Positions 17,619-26,807 of a stretch of DNA of 42,259 nucleotides are shown here, piece after piece. Position 1 is the first letter of the stretch. Each line of letters starts with the position of its first letter. The DNA is taken from NCBI GenBank assembly GCA_021732175.1, contig JAKFVP010000003.1, positions 1 through 42,259 on the forward strand. The letters are read 5' to 3'. The stretch is from Bradyrhizobium sp. GTDB lineage: Bacteria; Pseudomonadota; Alphaproteobacteria; Rhizobiales; Xanthobacteraceae. The notes under the pieces are model-generated. The model made no database searches, was not told the DNA's origin, and saw only the letters and a program-made list of their open reading frames with translations. Position numbers and translations under genes: made by a program.

Positions 17619-19475
17619 CTAAATTCCCTCGAACTGCAGCCGCGCCAGCCGCGCATAGAGCCCGTTGGCGGCGACCAGCGTGGCGTGCGTCCCCTCCTCG
17701 ACGATCCGGCCGTTCTCCATGACGAGAATCCGGTCGCAGGACAGCACGGTGGCGAGACGATGCGCGATCACAAGCGTGGTGCGCCGGCGCATCAATTCTT
17801 CCAGCGCGGTCTGCACCAGCGTCTCGCTTTCGGCGTCGAGCGCCGAGGTCGCCTCGTCCAGCAGCAAGAGCGGCGCATCGCGCAGGATCGCGCGGGCGAT
17901 CGCGATGCGCTGGCGCTGGCCGCCGGAAAGCTTGACGCCGCGCTCGCCGAGCGCCGCCTCGAAACCGCCGGGCAGGCGGCGGATGAATTCGGTCGCATGG
18001 GCAAGATCGGCGGCGCGCTCGACCTCGGCATCGCTGGCATCGGGCCTGCCGAAGCGGATGTTGTCCCGCGCGCTCGCCGCGAACACCACGGAGTCCTGCG
18101 GCACCAGCGCGATGCGCGCACGCAGATCATGAGGATCGACGCTTTCGATTCCCACGCCATCGAAGCGGATGGCGCCGCTCTTCGGATCGTAGAAGCGCAG
18201 CAGAAGGTGAAACAACGTGCTCTTGCCGGCACCGGAGGGGCCGACGATCGCGACCCTCTCGCCGGCCTTCACCGAGAGCGAGACGCCGTCGATCGCGAGC
18301 GCGTCCGGCCGAGTCGGATAGGCGAAGCTGACGCGATCGAAGGCGACATCGCCGCGCGCCGGCAACGGCAGCGCCCGCGGCGCGGCGGGCGCGGCGATCT
18401 CGGGCTTTACGTGCAATAGCTCGAACAGCCGCTCGGCCGCACCGGCCGCGGCCGAAAGCTCGCCCCAGACCTCGCTGAGCTGGCCGAGGCCGGCGGCGGC
18501 GAACACCGCATAAAGCACGAACTGGCCGAGCCGGCCCGGCGTCATGGTGCCGATCAGCACGTCATGCGAGCCGACCCAAAGGATGACGACGACGCTGGTG
18601 AAGATGATGAAGATGATGACCGCGGTCAGGATCGAGCGCGCCATGTGCGAGCGGCGCGCCGCCTCATAGGCGTCCTCGACATCGCTGCCGTAGCGGGCAT
18701 TCGCTACGCCCTCGCCTGTAAAGGCCTGCACGATGCGGATGCCGCCGACCAGTTCGCCGACATACGCGGCGGCAACGCCAAGGCGGTCCTGCGCGCGGCG
18801 CGTCAGCCGCCGCACCCAGCGTCCGAACGCCACCAGCGGCAGCACGATCAGGGGGATCGCCAGCAGCACGAAACCGGAAAGCCTGGGACTCGTGATCACC
18901 ATCATGATGGTGGCGCCGCCGAACAGCATGATGTTGCGCATCGCAACCGAGGCCGAGGCGCCGACGGCTGATTTGATCTGGCCGGCGTCCGAGGTCAGCC
19001 GCGACACCAGTTCGCCGCTGCGGGAGGAATCGAAAAAGGCGGGCGACAGCGAAATCAGATGCGCCAGCACGTCGCGCCTGAGGTCGGCGACGATGCGTTC
19101 GCCGATGGTCATCACGAGGTAGTAGCGCGCGGCGCTGGCGCCGGCGAGCACGGCAACCATCGCCACCATCACGCTGAAATAGCTGTTGATCATGGCGATG
19201 CCTTCGGGCGTGAAACCGAAGTCGACCATGCGGCGCACCGCCACCGGTACCATCAGCGTGGTCCCGGCCGCGATCGTCAGCGCGATAAAGGCGAGGAAGG
19301 CGCGGCCGCGATAGCGCGCCATGTACGGCGCCAGCGCCAGCAGCGGCCGCAGCCTGGCGCGGCGCACCGGCTTGTCGGCAAGTTGCTGCTCGATGACGGC
19401 TTCCGCCTCCATCAGCGCATCGCGCGGCGCCGCCGCTTTGGCGCGACCATCGTCAATTTGTTCCGCTGCGCTCAT
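17619..19475 (-). CDS. ABC transporter, fused permease/ATP-binding (MsbA-like)
   Basis: Walker A VGPSGAGKST, signature KLSGGQRQRIAIARAIL, Walker B LLLLDEATSALD, N-terminal TMD. Confidence 0.95.
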   Translation of the reverse strand: MSAAEQIDDGRAKAAAPRDALMEAEAVIEQQLADKPVRRARLRPLLALAPYMARYRGRAFLAFIALTIAAGTTLMVPVAVRRMVDFGFTPEGIAMINSYFSVMVAMVAVLAGASAARYYLVMTIGERIVADLRRDVLAHLISLSPAFFDSSRSGELVSRLTSDAGQIKSAVGASASVAMRNIMLFGGATIMMVITSPRLSGFVLLAIPLIVLPLVAFGRWVRRLTRRAQDRLGVAAAYVGELVGGIRIVQAFTGEGVANARYGSDVEDAYEAARRSHMARSILTAVIIFIIFTSVVVILWVGSHDVLIGTMTPGRLGQFVLYAVFAAAGLGQLSEVWGELSAAAGAAERLFELLHVKPEIAAPAAPRALPLPARGDVAFDRVSFAYPTRPDALAIDGVSLSVKAGERVAIVGPSGAGKSTLFHLLLRFYDPKSGAIRFDGVGIESVDPHDLRARIALVPQDSVVFAASARDNIRFGRPDASDAEVERAADLAHATEFIRRLPGGFEAALGERGVKLSGGQRQRIAIARAILRDAPLLLLDEATSALDAESETLVQTALEELMRRRTTLVIAHRLATVLSCDRILVMENGRIVEEGTHATLVAANGLYARLARLQFEGI

Positions 19476-19668
19476 TCCATTCCGACCGTTTTGGCGCCCC
19501 CAGATAGGCCCTTGGCGGGGGCGCTGGCAAATCCGGGACGGCCCTTATCCGGATGGCCCCGGAAGGCCGTTCCGCGGCTTGTTTTGCCGGGTCGCTTGCG
19601 TTATAGAGCCGCCCAAATCCGCATTTCCCGAGATTTGAGACGGGCGCCGGCGCGCCAGAGGACAAGCC

Positions 19669-19899
19669 ATGAAAGCCGAAATTCATCCGGATTATCATAT
19701 GATTACGGTCGTCATGACCGACGGCACCGAGTACCAGACCCGTTCCACCTGGGGTAAGGCCGGTGACAAGCTGAACCTCGATATCGACCCGAAGTCGCAT
19801 CCGGCCTGGACCGGCGGCACCCAGCAGCTCCTGGATCGCGGCGGCCGTGTGTCGCGCTTCCAGAAGAAGTTCGAGGGCATCGGTATCCTCAAGAAGTAA
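19669..19899 (+). CDS. rpmE: 50S ribosomal protein L31
   Basis: [50 protein letters not shown]...; contains no Cys (C-minus form). Confidence 0.97.
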   Translation: MKAEIHPDYHMITVVMTDGTEYQTRSTWGKAGDKLNLDIDPKSHPAWTGGTQQLLDRGGRVSRFQKKFEGIGILKK

Positions 19900-19932
19900 G
19901 CGCCGCCGCTTCCCGCGCGCTGGTTCGCAACG

Positions 19933-19970
19933 AAAAACGCCCCTGCTTCCGGCAGGGGCGTTTTTGTTTT
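19933..19970. terminator. rho-independent terminator (bidirectional)
   Basis: AAAAACGCCCCTGC-TTCCG-GCAGGGGCGTTTTT, perfect 14-bp stem followed by GTTTTT; between convergent rpmE and the rcdA-like gene. Confidence 0.95.
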
Positions 19971-19992
19971 TGGCGGGGTACGCGGAGGCCGC

Positions 19993-20505
19993 TTACTGCT
20001 CGAACGCGGCCTTGAGGCGGTTGAGCTGCGGCACCAGTGGGTTGCCGATGGAGGGACGCTCCGGGGGCGGCGCGTGAATGGTGCTGTCGAGACGGCGGAC
20101 CCGCGACTGCAGGTTCATCGAGCGAGAGATCAGATCCTGGAGCTGCGCCGGCAGCTTTTCGATCATGTCGGTCGGGCCGGGGTCGGCGGCGGAAAGCTTC
20201 ACCTTGGTCTTTTCGCGGTTGGCTTGCGTGAGCGTCATCTCGCCTTCCTTGACCGCGCGGTGCAGCAAGAGCCAAGAGGCAAGCTGCATCAGGCGCGTGG
20301 TCAGGCGCATGCTCTCGGTGGCGTAGGTCAGGCTGACGGAACGTTCCAGCGCCTTGGCCTCGGTACGGCCATCGCCGTCGAGATAGGCGGCGGTCTCCTC
20401 GACCAGATCCATGCCTTCGCGGAAAAGACTGGAGAACGCCGTCGAATTGGTCAGCCGCTCGCTCAATTGCACCAACGCGCCGTCGCCCTGCGAACGCTCC
20501 GCCAT
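19993..20505 (-). CDS. rcdA: DUF1465 family protein (RcdA-like, regulator of CtrA degradation)
   Basis: MAERSQGDGALVQLSERLTNSTAFSSLFREGMDLVEETAAYLDGDGR...YATESMRLTTRLMQLASWLLLHRAV, characteristic of DUF1465/RcdA. Confidence 0.85.
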   Translation of the reverse strand: MAERSQGDGALVQLSERLTNSTAFSSLFREGMDLVEETAAYLDGDGRTEAKALERSVSLTYATESMRLTTRLMQLASWLLLHRAVKEGEMTLTQANREKTKVKLSAADPGPTDMIEKLPAQLQDLISRSMNLQSRVRRLDSTIHAPPPERPSIGNPLVPQLNRLKAAFEQ

Positions 20506-20651
20506 GGTTAACGCCCTCACACCACCGATTTACGCCAAATCCCGGCGTCTTTGCGCACCGGGTTATGATGAACAAATCATTGCGCGGCTGCGGGGCGAAG
20601 TCCAGCAACAACCCGATTTATGGTTTCCGCGCCGGTGAGGAAGAAGGCCAA

Positions 20652-20683
20652 AAAAAGAGCCGCCGAAAGGATCGGCGGCTTTT
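20652..20683 (-). terminator. rho-independent terminator, minus-strand orientation
   Basis: AGCCGCCG-AAAGGAT-CGGCGGCT stem with seven T on the minus strand (CGGCGGCTCTTTTTTT); downstream of the DUF1192 gene. Confidence 0.85.
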
Positions 20684-20837
20684 GAAGTTGATAACAGGGA
20701 GGCGTCAAACAGAGTGGACAGGAGCCACTCGGTGTCCAAACGAGGACATTTCGAGTCATATCTGAGAAAGCTTAACCGATCGTAAACGAACGAATTTATT
20801 GAGGCTTTGTTTGCCATGTCGGCCATTGGCCCACCTC

Positions 20838-20962
20838 GTGTCGCCCCGGCGAAGGCCGGGGCCCATAACCACGAGTGCCGGTTGCTGAGACAAAGCCGTC
20901 TCCCCGCGTGCCCTTTTCCGCGGGTCACGGCGTATGGGCCCCGGCCTTCGCCGGGGCGACAC
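20838..20962. repeat. 30-bp perfect inverted repeat with ~65-bp spacer, CCATAACCAC-core family
   Basis: GTGTCGCCCCGGCGAAGGCCGGGGCCCATA (20838-20867) and exact reverse complement (20933-20962). Confidence 0.9.
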
Positions 20963-20976
20963 TCAACAATTTCGAA

Positions 20977-21168
20977 CTACGACTTGAAGAAGCTGTTGGC
21001 CGCATCCTTTGACGCGCGCTTCTTCGTGGAGGCCGCTTCCAGCCGTTCGATCTCGCTCCTGAGCAGCGCGATTCGCTCGGCGAGTTCTTCGACCGACAAG
21101 AGTGAGAGGTCCTGACCGATCTCGTGGCTGATCTTCTTCCGCGGCCGGTCGTCGTCTTCGATGGGCAT
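20977..21168 (-). CDS. DUF1192 family small protein (63 aa)
   Basis: MPIEDDDRPRKKISHEIGQDLSLLSVEELAERIALLRSEIERLEAASTKKRASKDAANSFFKS*, typical DUF1192. Confidence 0.88.
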   Translation of the reverse strand: MPIEDDDRPRKKISHEIGQDLSLLSVEELAERIALLRSEIERLEAASTKKRASKDAANSFFKS

Positions 21169-21263
21169 CGCGCCTCCGTGATATGCGCTCCGGAACGGTT
21201 GCAAGCTGCCAAGCGGCTGGCTAAGCAAGCGGCCGGATTTCCCGCATTTCCCAAGGACAAATC

Positions 21264-22262
21264 ATGGAAAAGCTGCCCGCGCAAATGACCGCTGTCGCCA
21301 TCAGCAAGCCCGGCGGTCCGGAGGTGCTGATCCCCGAGCAGCGCCCGCTTCCCGTGCCCGGTCCCGGCGAATTGCTGGTCAAGGTGATGGCCGCCGGCGT
21401 CAACCGGCCCGACATAGCACAGCGCTCCGGCGCCTATCCGCCGCCGCCCGGCGCCAGCGACCTGCCCGGCCTCGAGATCGCCGGCGAAGTGGTGGCCACC
21501 GGTCCCGGCGTCAGTCGGCACAAAATCGGCGACAAGGTGATGTCGCTGGTGGCCGGCGGCGGCTACGCCCAGTATTGCATCGCGCAAGACGGCCAGGCGA
21601 TGACCGTGCCGCCGTCGCTGACCATCGCGGAAGCCGGCGCCATTCCGGAAACGCTGATGACGGTGTGGCACAATGTGTTCGAGCGCGGCGCGCTCAAGCC
21701 CGGCGAGACCCTGCTGATCCATGGCGGCTCTTCCGGCATCGGCACCATGGCGATCCAGCTTGCCAAGGCGTTCGGTTCCAAGGTCATCGTCACCGTCGGC
21801 GGAGAGGACAAGGCTGAGGCCTGCCGCAAACTCGGCGCCGATGTCGCCATCAACTACAAGACCCAGGATTTCGTCGACGAGACCAAGAAGGCCACGGGCG
21901 GCGCAGGCGCCAATGTCATCCTCGACATGGTCGCCGGCGACTATGTCGATCGCAATTACGATGCCGCCGCGGTAGACGGCCGCATCGTGCAGATTGCAAC
22001 CCTCAGCAGCCCCAAGGTGACCGTCAACATCGCCAAGGTCATGGTGAAGCGCCTCACCCACACCGGCTCTACACTGCGACCCCGTACGAATGCGGATAAG
22101 GCGGCGATGGTCGCGGCCATCGAGGCCAAGGTGATGCCGCTGCTGCGCGAGGGGAAGGTCAAACCCGTGATGGACAGCACTTTCCCGCTGGAAAAGGCGG
22201 CTGACGCACACCGGCGCATGGAGACCTCCCAACATATTGGCAAAATTGTGTTGGCCGTTTAA
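21264..22262 (+). CDS. NAD(P)H-quinone oxidoreductase (zinc-less MDR, PIG3-like)
   Basis: MTAVAISKPGGPEVLIPEQRPLP, GVNRPDIAQRSGAYPPPPGASDLPGLEIAGEV, GETLLIHGGSSGIGTMAIQLAKAFG. Confidence 0.95.
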   Translation: MEKLPAQMTAVAISKPGGPEVLIPEQRPLPVPGPGELLVKVMAAGVNRPDIAQRSGAYPPPPGASDLPGLEIAGEVVATGPGVSRHKIGDKVMSLVAGGGYAQYCIAQDGQAMTVPPSLTIAEAGAIPETLMTVWHNVFERGALKPGETLLIHGGSSGIGTMAIQLAKAFGSKVIVTVGGEDKAEACRKLGADVAINYKTQDFVDETKKATGGAGANVILDMVAGDYVDRNYDAAAVDGRIVQIATLSSPKVTVNIAKVMVKRLTHTGSTLRPRTNADKAAMVAAIEAKVMPLLREGKVKPVMDSTFPLEKAADAHRRMETSQHIGKIVLAV

Positions 22263-22379
22263 CTCTCTCAACCTATCGGCGGGCGGAAACCCTTTGATTT
22301 TCCTCGCTTTCATGGCATCTATCGCGTAACGCCGGGCCGGTCGCTTGGCCGGGACGAACGTTTTCGCGGAGTACACAAA

Positions 22380-25256
22380 TTGCGTCTGATCAGGCGCCTT
22401 GCGCTGTTTGCGCTGGGCCTCATGATTGTTGCCGCCACCGCGCCCGCGCGCGCGATCGACGCCGTTAGCGTCCGCAGTGACGCGCCTGCCATCGACCTCA
22501 CCGCCGTCCTCGACCATCAGCGCAGCGACACCGACCGCATCCAGGTCTCCACCGCACCGGGCACCGACGGCATCGTGCGCCGCATCGAGGTGCGCGCCCG
22601 TGAAGGCGGCCAGAACTGGGTGGTGTTCGCGCTGGCCAACAACACCGACGACCAGCTCGACCGCCTGATCGTTGCCCCGCACTACCGCATCGTCTCGTCC
22701 GGCCTGCTGTGGCCCGACCTCGGCCTGTCGCGTGTCGCCACCATCACGCCGTCGGTGGGCGACCGCCCGGAACGGCAGGAGAGCGCCACCGCCGACATCT
22801 TCCGCATCACGCTCGATCCCGGCGCCGTCGTCACCTTTGTCGCGGAGCTGCGCACCGACAAGCTGCCGCAGCTCTATCTGTGGGAGCCCGACGCCTACAA
22901 GGACAAGGTCAACTCCTTCACGCTGTACCATGGCATCGTGATCGGCATTTCCGGTCTGCTTGCGCTCGTGCTCACGATCCTGTTCGTGGTCAAGGGCTCG
23001 ATCATGTTTCCGGCCGCTGCGGCGCTGGCCTGGGCGGTGCTGGTCTATATCGGCGTCGACTTCGGCTTCTGGGGCAAGGTGCTGGACATGTCGAACAACG
23101 CCGAGCGCGTCTGGCGCGCGGCGGGCGAGGCGATCCTCGCGGCGACACTGCTGGTGTTCGTGTTCGCCTATCTCAATCTGTCGCGCTGGCATGTGCGCTA
23201 CTCGCACATCACCATCGGCTGGCTGACCTTCCTCGGCTCGCTGGTGGCGCTGGCGCTGTTCGATCCGGCCGTGGCCTCCGGCATCGCGCGCATGTCGCTT
23301 GTGCTCATCGCCTTCGCTGGCTTTGCGCTGATCGTTTATCTCTCGACCCACGGTTTCGACCGCGCGGTGCTGCTGATCCCGACCTGGTTCCTGCTGGTGG
23401 TCTGGGTGATCGCAGCCGGCATGACGGTGGCCGGCTCCGTCACCAACGACATCGTCGGCCCTGCTTTGCTCGGCGGTCTCGTGCTGATCGTGATGCTGAT
23501 CGGCTTTACGGTGATGCAGCATGCGTTTGCGGGCGGCGGCGCCACCACGGGCGTGGTCTCCGACGTCGAGCGCCGCGCACTGGCGCTGGCGGGCTCCGGC
23601 GATCTGATCTGGGACTGGGACGTCTCGGCCGACAAGGTGTTCACCAGCCCCGAGACCGAGGCGCTGCTCGGCCTGCGGCGCGGCACGCTGGAAGGCCCTG
23701 CCGCGAAGTGGCTCGAGGTGCTGCATCCGCTGGACCAGGACCGTTTCCGCGCCGCGCTCGACAGCGTGCTCGACCAGCGCCGCGGCCGCCTGGTGCAGGA
23801 TTTCCGCCTGCGCACGCCGGACGGCCATTTCATGTGGTTCGCGCTGAAGGCGCGCCCCGTGGTCGGCTCCGACGGCGAAGTGTCGCGCGTCGTCGGCACG
23901 CTCACCGACGTCACCGACATCAAGAACGCCGAGGAGCGCATGCTGCATGACAGCGTGCACGACAACCTCACGGGATTGCCGAACCGCAAGCTGTTCCTCG
24001 ATCGTCTCAATGCGGTGGCGAACTTCGCCAAGACCGTGCCGACCTTGCGGCCGACCCTGATGGTGATCGACCTCGACCGCTTCAAGCAGGTCAACGATTC
24101 CGTCGGCATCGCGGTCGGCGATTCCATCCTGCTGACGCTGGCGCGGCGCCTGACGCGCATTCTCAAGCCGCAGGACACGCTGGCGCGGCTGGCCGGCGAC
24201 CAGTTCGGCCTGATCCTGCTCTCCGAACAGGACTCCGCGCGCATCACCGCGTTCGCCGAAACGATCCGCAAGACCATCCGCGCACCGATCGCCTTCAACG
24301 ACCGCGAGATATTCCTCACCGCTTCGATCGGGCTCGCACTGTCCGATCCGCAGACGCAGCTCTCGGAGGAGATCATCAAGGATGCGGAGCTCGCGATGTA
24401 TCATTCCAAGCGCATCGGCGGCGACCGCATCGACGTCTACAAGCCGGCGATGCGCGCCCGCAAGACCGACCGCCTGACCCTGGAGTCGGAGCTGCGCCGC
24501 GCCATCGAGCGGCAGGAGATCACCATCCTCTACCAGCCGATCGTGCGGCTGGAGGATCGCTCCGTCGCCGGCTTCGAGGCGCTGGCGCGCTGGGACCATC
24601 CCAAGCTCGGCCGCATGTCGCCGTCGGAGTTCATCAGCATCGCCGAGGAGATCGGCCTGATCGTCGACCTCGGCATGTTCGTGATGGACCAGACCGCGCG
24701 GCAGCTTGCGGTGTGGCAGCGCGCGATGCGTTCACGCGAGCCGATCTTTGCCAGCGTCAACGTCTCCTCGCGGCAGCTGCTGCGCCACGACCTGATCCAC
24801 GACATCCGCACTGTGCTGTCGCGCTCCTCGGTGGCGCGCGGTACGCTGAAGCTGGAATTGACGGAATCGCTCGTGATGGAGAACCCGGAACACGCCGCGC
24901 AAATGCTGACGCGGATCCGCGAACTCGGCACCGGGCTGTCGCTCGACGATTTTGGCACCGGCCACTCCTCGCTCGCCTATCTGCAGCGTTTCCCGTTCGA
25001 CACCATCAAGATCGACCAGTCGTTCGTGCGCACCACCAGCCGCGGCACCCGCCCGGTGATCCTGAAATCGATCATCGCGCTTGCGCACGACCTCGGCATG
25101 GACGTGGTCGCCGAGGGCGCCGAGACCGATTCCGATGCGGTGGAGCTCTATCAATTGGGCTGCGAGTACGCGCAGGGCTTTGCCTTCGGCGAGCCGATGG
25201 ATGCGGACGCCGCGATGCGGCTCTTGACCGAAGAGCGGCTGGAAGCTGCGAGCTGA
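22380..25256 (+). CDS. 7TM-PAS-GGDEF(degenerate)-EAL protein, predicted c-di-GMP phosphodiesterase
   Basis: TTG start, signal peptide, extracytoplasmic domain, ~7 TM, PAS, GGDEF site reads AGDQF, EAL intact (GFEALARWDHP; SLDDFGTGHSSLAYLQRFPFDTIKIDQSF). Confidence 0.93.
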   Translation: MRLIRRLALFALGLMIVAATAPARAIDAVSVRSDAPAIDLTAVLDHQRSDTDRIQVSTAPGTDGIVRRIEVRAREGGQNWVVFALANNTDDQLDRLIVAPHYRIVSSGLLWPDLGLSRVATITPSVGDRPERQESATADIFRITLDPGAVVTFVAELRTDKLPQLYLWEPDAYKDKVNSFTLYHGIVIGISGLLALVLTILFVVKGSIMFPAAAALAWAVLVYIGVDFGFWGKVLDMSNNAERVWRAAGEAILAATLLVFVFAYLNLSRWHVRYSHITIGWLTFLGSLVALALFDPAVASGIARMSLVLIAFAGFALIVYLSTHGFDRAVLLIPTWFLLVVWVIAAGMTVAGSVTNDIVGPALLGGLVLIVMLIGFTVMQHAFAGGGATTGVVSDVERRALALAGSGDLIWDWDVSADKVFTSPETEALLGLRRGTLEGPAAKWLEVLHPLDQDRFRAALDSVLDQRRGRLVQDFRLRTPDGHFMWFALKARPVVGSDGEVSRVVGTLTDVTDIKNAEERMLHDSVHDNLTGLPNRKLFLDRLNAVANFAKTVPTLRPTLMVIDLDRFKQVNDSVGIAVGDSILLTLARRLTRILKPQDTLARLAGDQFGLILLSEQDSARITAFAETIRKTIRAPIAFNDREIFLTASIGLALSDPQTQLSEEIIKDAELAMYHSKRIGGDRIDVYKPAMRARKTDRLTLESELRRAIERQEITILYQPIVRLEDRSVAGFEALARWDHPKLGRMSPSEFISIAEEIGLIVDLGMFVMDQTARQLAVWQRAMRSREPIFASVNVSSRQLLRHDLIHDIRTVLSRSSVARGTLKLELTESLVMENPEHAAQMLTRIRELGTGLSLDDFGTGHSSLAYLQRFPFDTIKIDQSFVRTTSRGTRPVILKSIIALAHDLGMDVVAEGAETDSDAVELYQLGCEYAQGFAFGEPMDADAAMRLLTEERLEAAS

Positions 25257-25290
25257 GTGTAAGACGACTACGCAGCTCCTCATCCTCGCT

Positions 25291-25335
25291 GTCGTCCCGG
25301 ATCAGCGCTGGCTCCGCTCGCTTGTCCGGGACGAC
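25291..25335. repeat. intergenic palindrome
   Basis: GTCGTCCCGGA ... TCCGGGACGAC perfect 11-bp arms. Confidence 0.75.
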
Positions 25336-25375
25336 ACTGAGTTTGTTGCGAGCACGTGGCCCCCACCAGACAAGC

Positions 25376-25406
25376 AAAAGGCCTCCGCAATGACGCCGGA
25401 GGCCTT
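25376..25406 (-). terminator. rho-independent terminator, minus orientation
   Basis: AAGGCCTCCG-CAATGACGC-CGGAGGCCTT with TTTT on the minus strand, just beyond the minus ORF 25449..25628. Confidence 0.75.
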
Positions 25407-25448
25407 CACCCGCGCGAGGGGTACATCCGCCCCCGCGACACTACTCGA

Positions 25449-25628
25449 TTATTTCTGCGCTTCCCTGGCGAGACGCTCAGCCTTCAGCCGCTCATAGTTG
25501 GCGCGGAATGCGGCTTCAGCCTTCTCGTGGTCGGCCATCGCCTTTTGCGCTTCGATACGTCGCTTCTCGAGCCTTGCCTCCCGCTCAATGCTGGAGGAAA
25601 CCGGCTTCACTCGGTTTTCATAGGTCAT
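25449..25628 (-). CDS. small charged coiled-coil-like hypothetical protein (59 aa)
   Basis: ATG...TAA gives MTYENRVKPVSSSIEREARLEKRRIEAQKAMADHEKAEAAFRANYERLKAERLAREAQK*; followed by its own terminator. Absent from the ORF list. Confidence 0.7.
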   Translation of the reverse strand: MTYENRVKPVSSSIEREARLEKRRIEAQKAMADHEKAEAAFRANYERLKAERLAREAQK

Positions 25629-25763
25629 GCGTGTTAACGCAATATGACAGGAAAAGTTCCCTCGGCCGGGGAGCCCAAACCAAACCCGAGCAAAACAGGC
25701 GCGCCGCGGACCCTTCTGCCGCGGCGAGCCTCCGCCAGAACGTCGCGGAGGCTCTCTGCTCGC

Positions 25764-26270
25764 TCAGGCGGCTTCCGCAGTCTCGGCGTGTTTGTTGACC
25801 TCCGCTTCCGCAAGCTGGGTCAGCGTGCTGTCGGTGTTCTTCTCCTCCTTCAGCGTGGCGTCGAGCAGTTTGACGGCTTCGCCGTAGCCGAGCTCGTTGG
25901 CCCAGGTCTTCAACGTGCCGTAGCGGGAAATCTCGTAATGCTCGACGGCTTGCGCGGCGGCGAGCAGGCCGGCGTCGAGCGCGGGCATGCCCTTGTATTC
26001 GGACATGACTTCCTTGCCTTCATCGAGAATGCCCATGATGGCATCGCAGGTCTTGCCCTTCGGGCTCTCGTCGATCGAGGCGAAGACCTGCTCGAGCCGT
26101 TCGACCTGACCGTCGGTTTCGCTGTGATGCTTCTCAAATGCCGCCTTCAGTTTCGGGGATTGCGCCGCTTTCGCCATCTTGGGCAGCGCGGACAGGATCT
26201 TCTTCTCAGCGAAGTAGATGTCCTTCAGGGTGTCGAGAAACAGGTCTTTCAATTCTTTGTCTTTGGCCAT
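25764..26270 (-). CDS. DUF892 ferritin-like (YciE/YciF family) protein
   Basis: KDKELKDLFLDTLKDIYFAEKKILSALPKMAKAAQSPKLKAAFEKHHSET...CDAIMGILDEG. Confidence 0.92.
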   Translation of the reverse strand: MAKDKELKDLFLDTLKDIYFAEKKILSALPKMAKAAQSPKLKAAFEKHHSETDGQVERLEQVFASIDESPKGKTCDAIMGILDEGKEVMSEYKGMPALDAGLLAAAQAVEHYEISRYGTLKTWANELGYGEAVKLLDATLKEEKNTDSTLTQLAEAEVNKHAETAEAA

Positions 26271-26432
26271 GAACGCCTCCGGGTTGGTCTTCAACCGTGT
26301 CAACCCGCACCCGCCGACACAGTTCCCGTGGCAGCCGAAAAAGCATTACGCCTTCAACTAGGAACGAAGCACCGTAGCAACCTTTGGTCCCCCGCTTCGT
26401 CATGCGAAGCTATGGGCGTTCCCTCCACTGCC

Positions 26433-26717
26433 TCACCGCCCCCGCTTCAACCGCTTGAACTTCACGCTTTGGCCGTCGGCCTGGCGCGTCGCGACATAGC
26501 CGGCCTCCAGGCAGGCCTCGCGCTGCGGCATCTTCTCCTGCGGGCTGCGCAGGCTGTCCCACCATGAGGCGCGATGCGCCGCCCGCGGCAGGGCGGCATC
26601 GATGATCGCCTCGATCTGCTCGAAGGTCAGCACGAGTTCGGGAAGCGTCTGTTTCTTCAGGTATTCCCGCAGCGCGTCGTAGTCGTTCACGTCAATCCCC
26701 GTCTGGCCGACTGCCAT
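26433..26717 (-). CDS. DUF7662-like small protein
   Basis: LPELVLTFEQIEAIIDAALPRAAHRASWWDS...QREACLEAGYVATRQADGQSVKFKRL resembles the 'L-F-IE..LG..LP.SAR....WW' family; ATG 26717 preferred over TTG 26741. Confidence 0.65.
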   Translation of the reverse strand: MAVGQTGIDVNDYDALREYLKKQTLPELVLTFEQIEAIIDAALPRAAHRASWWDSLRSPQEKMPQREACLEAGYVATRQADGQSVKFKRLKRGR

Positions 26718-26807
26718 AAGATCGCTGGCGCCGGAAACCAAGCGTTAACCCATCGCGGCATCGCTGTCGCCATTTAAGGCAGCCGCAACGATTCCGGGCG
26801 CATTTCA

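Noticed and set aside
20925-24599. 1224-aa minus-strand ORF
   Set aside because: Lies antisense to the quinone oxidoreductase and EAL genes, His/Arg/Asp-rich composition without family motifs; a high-GC codon-bias shadow. Only its extreme 5' coordinates overlap the real DUF1192 gene in a different frame.
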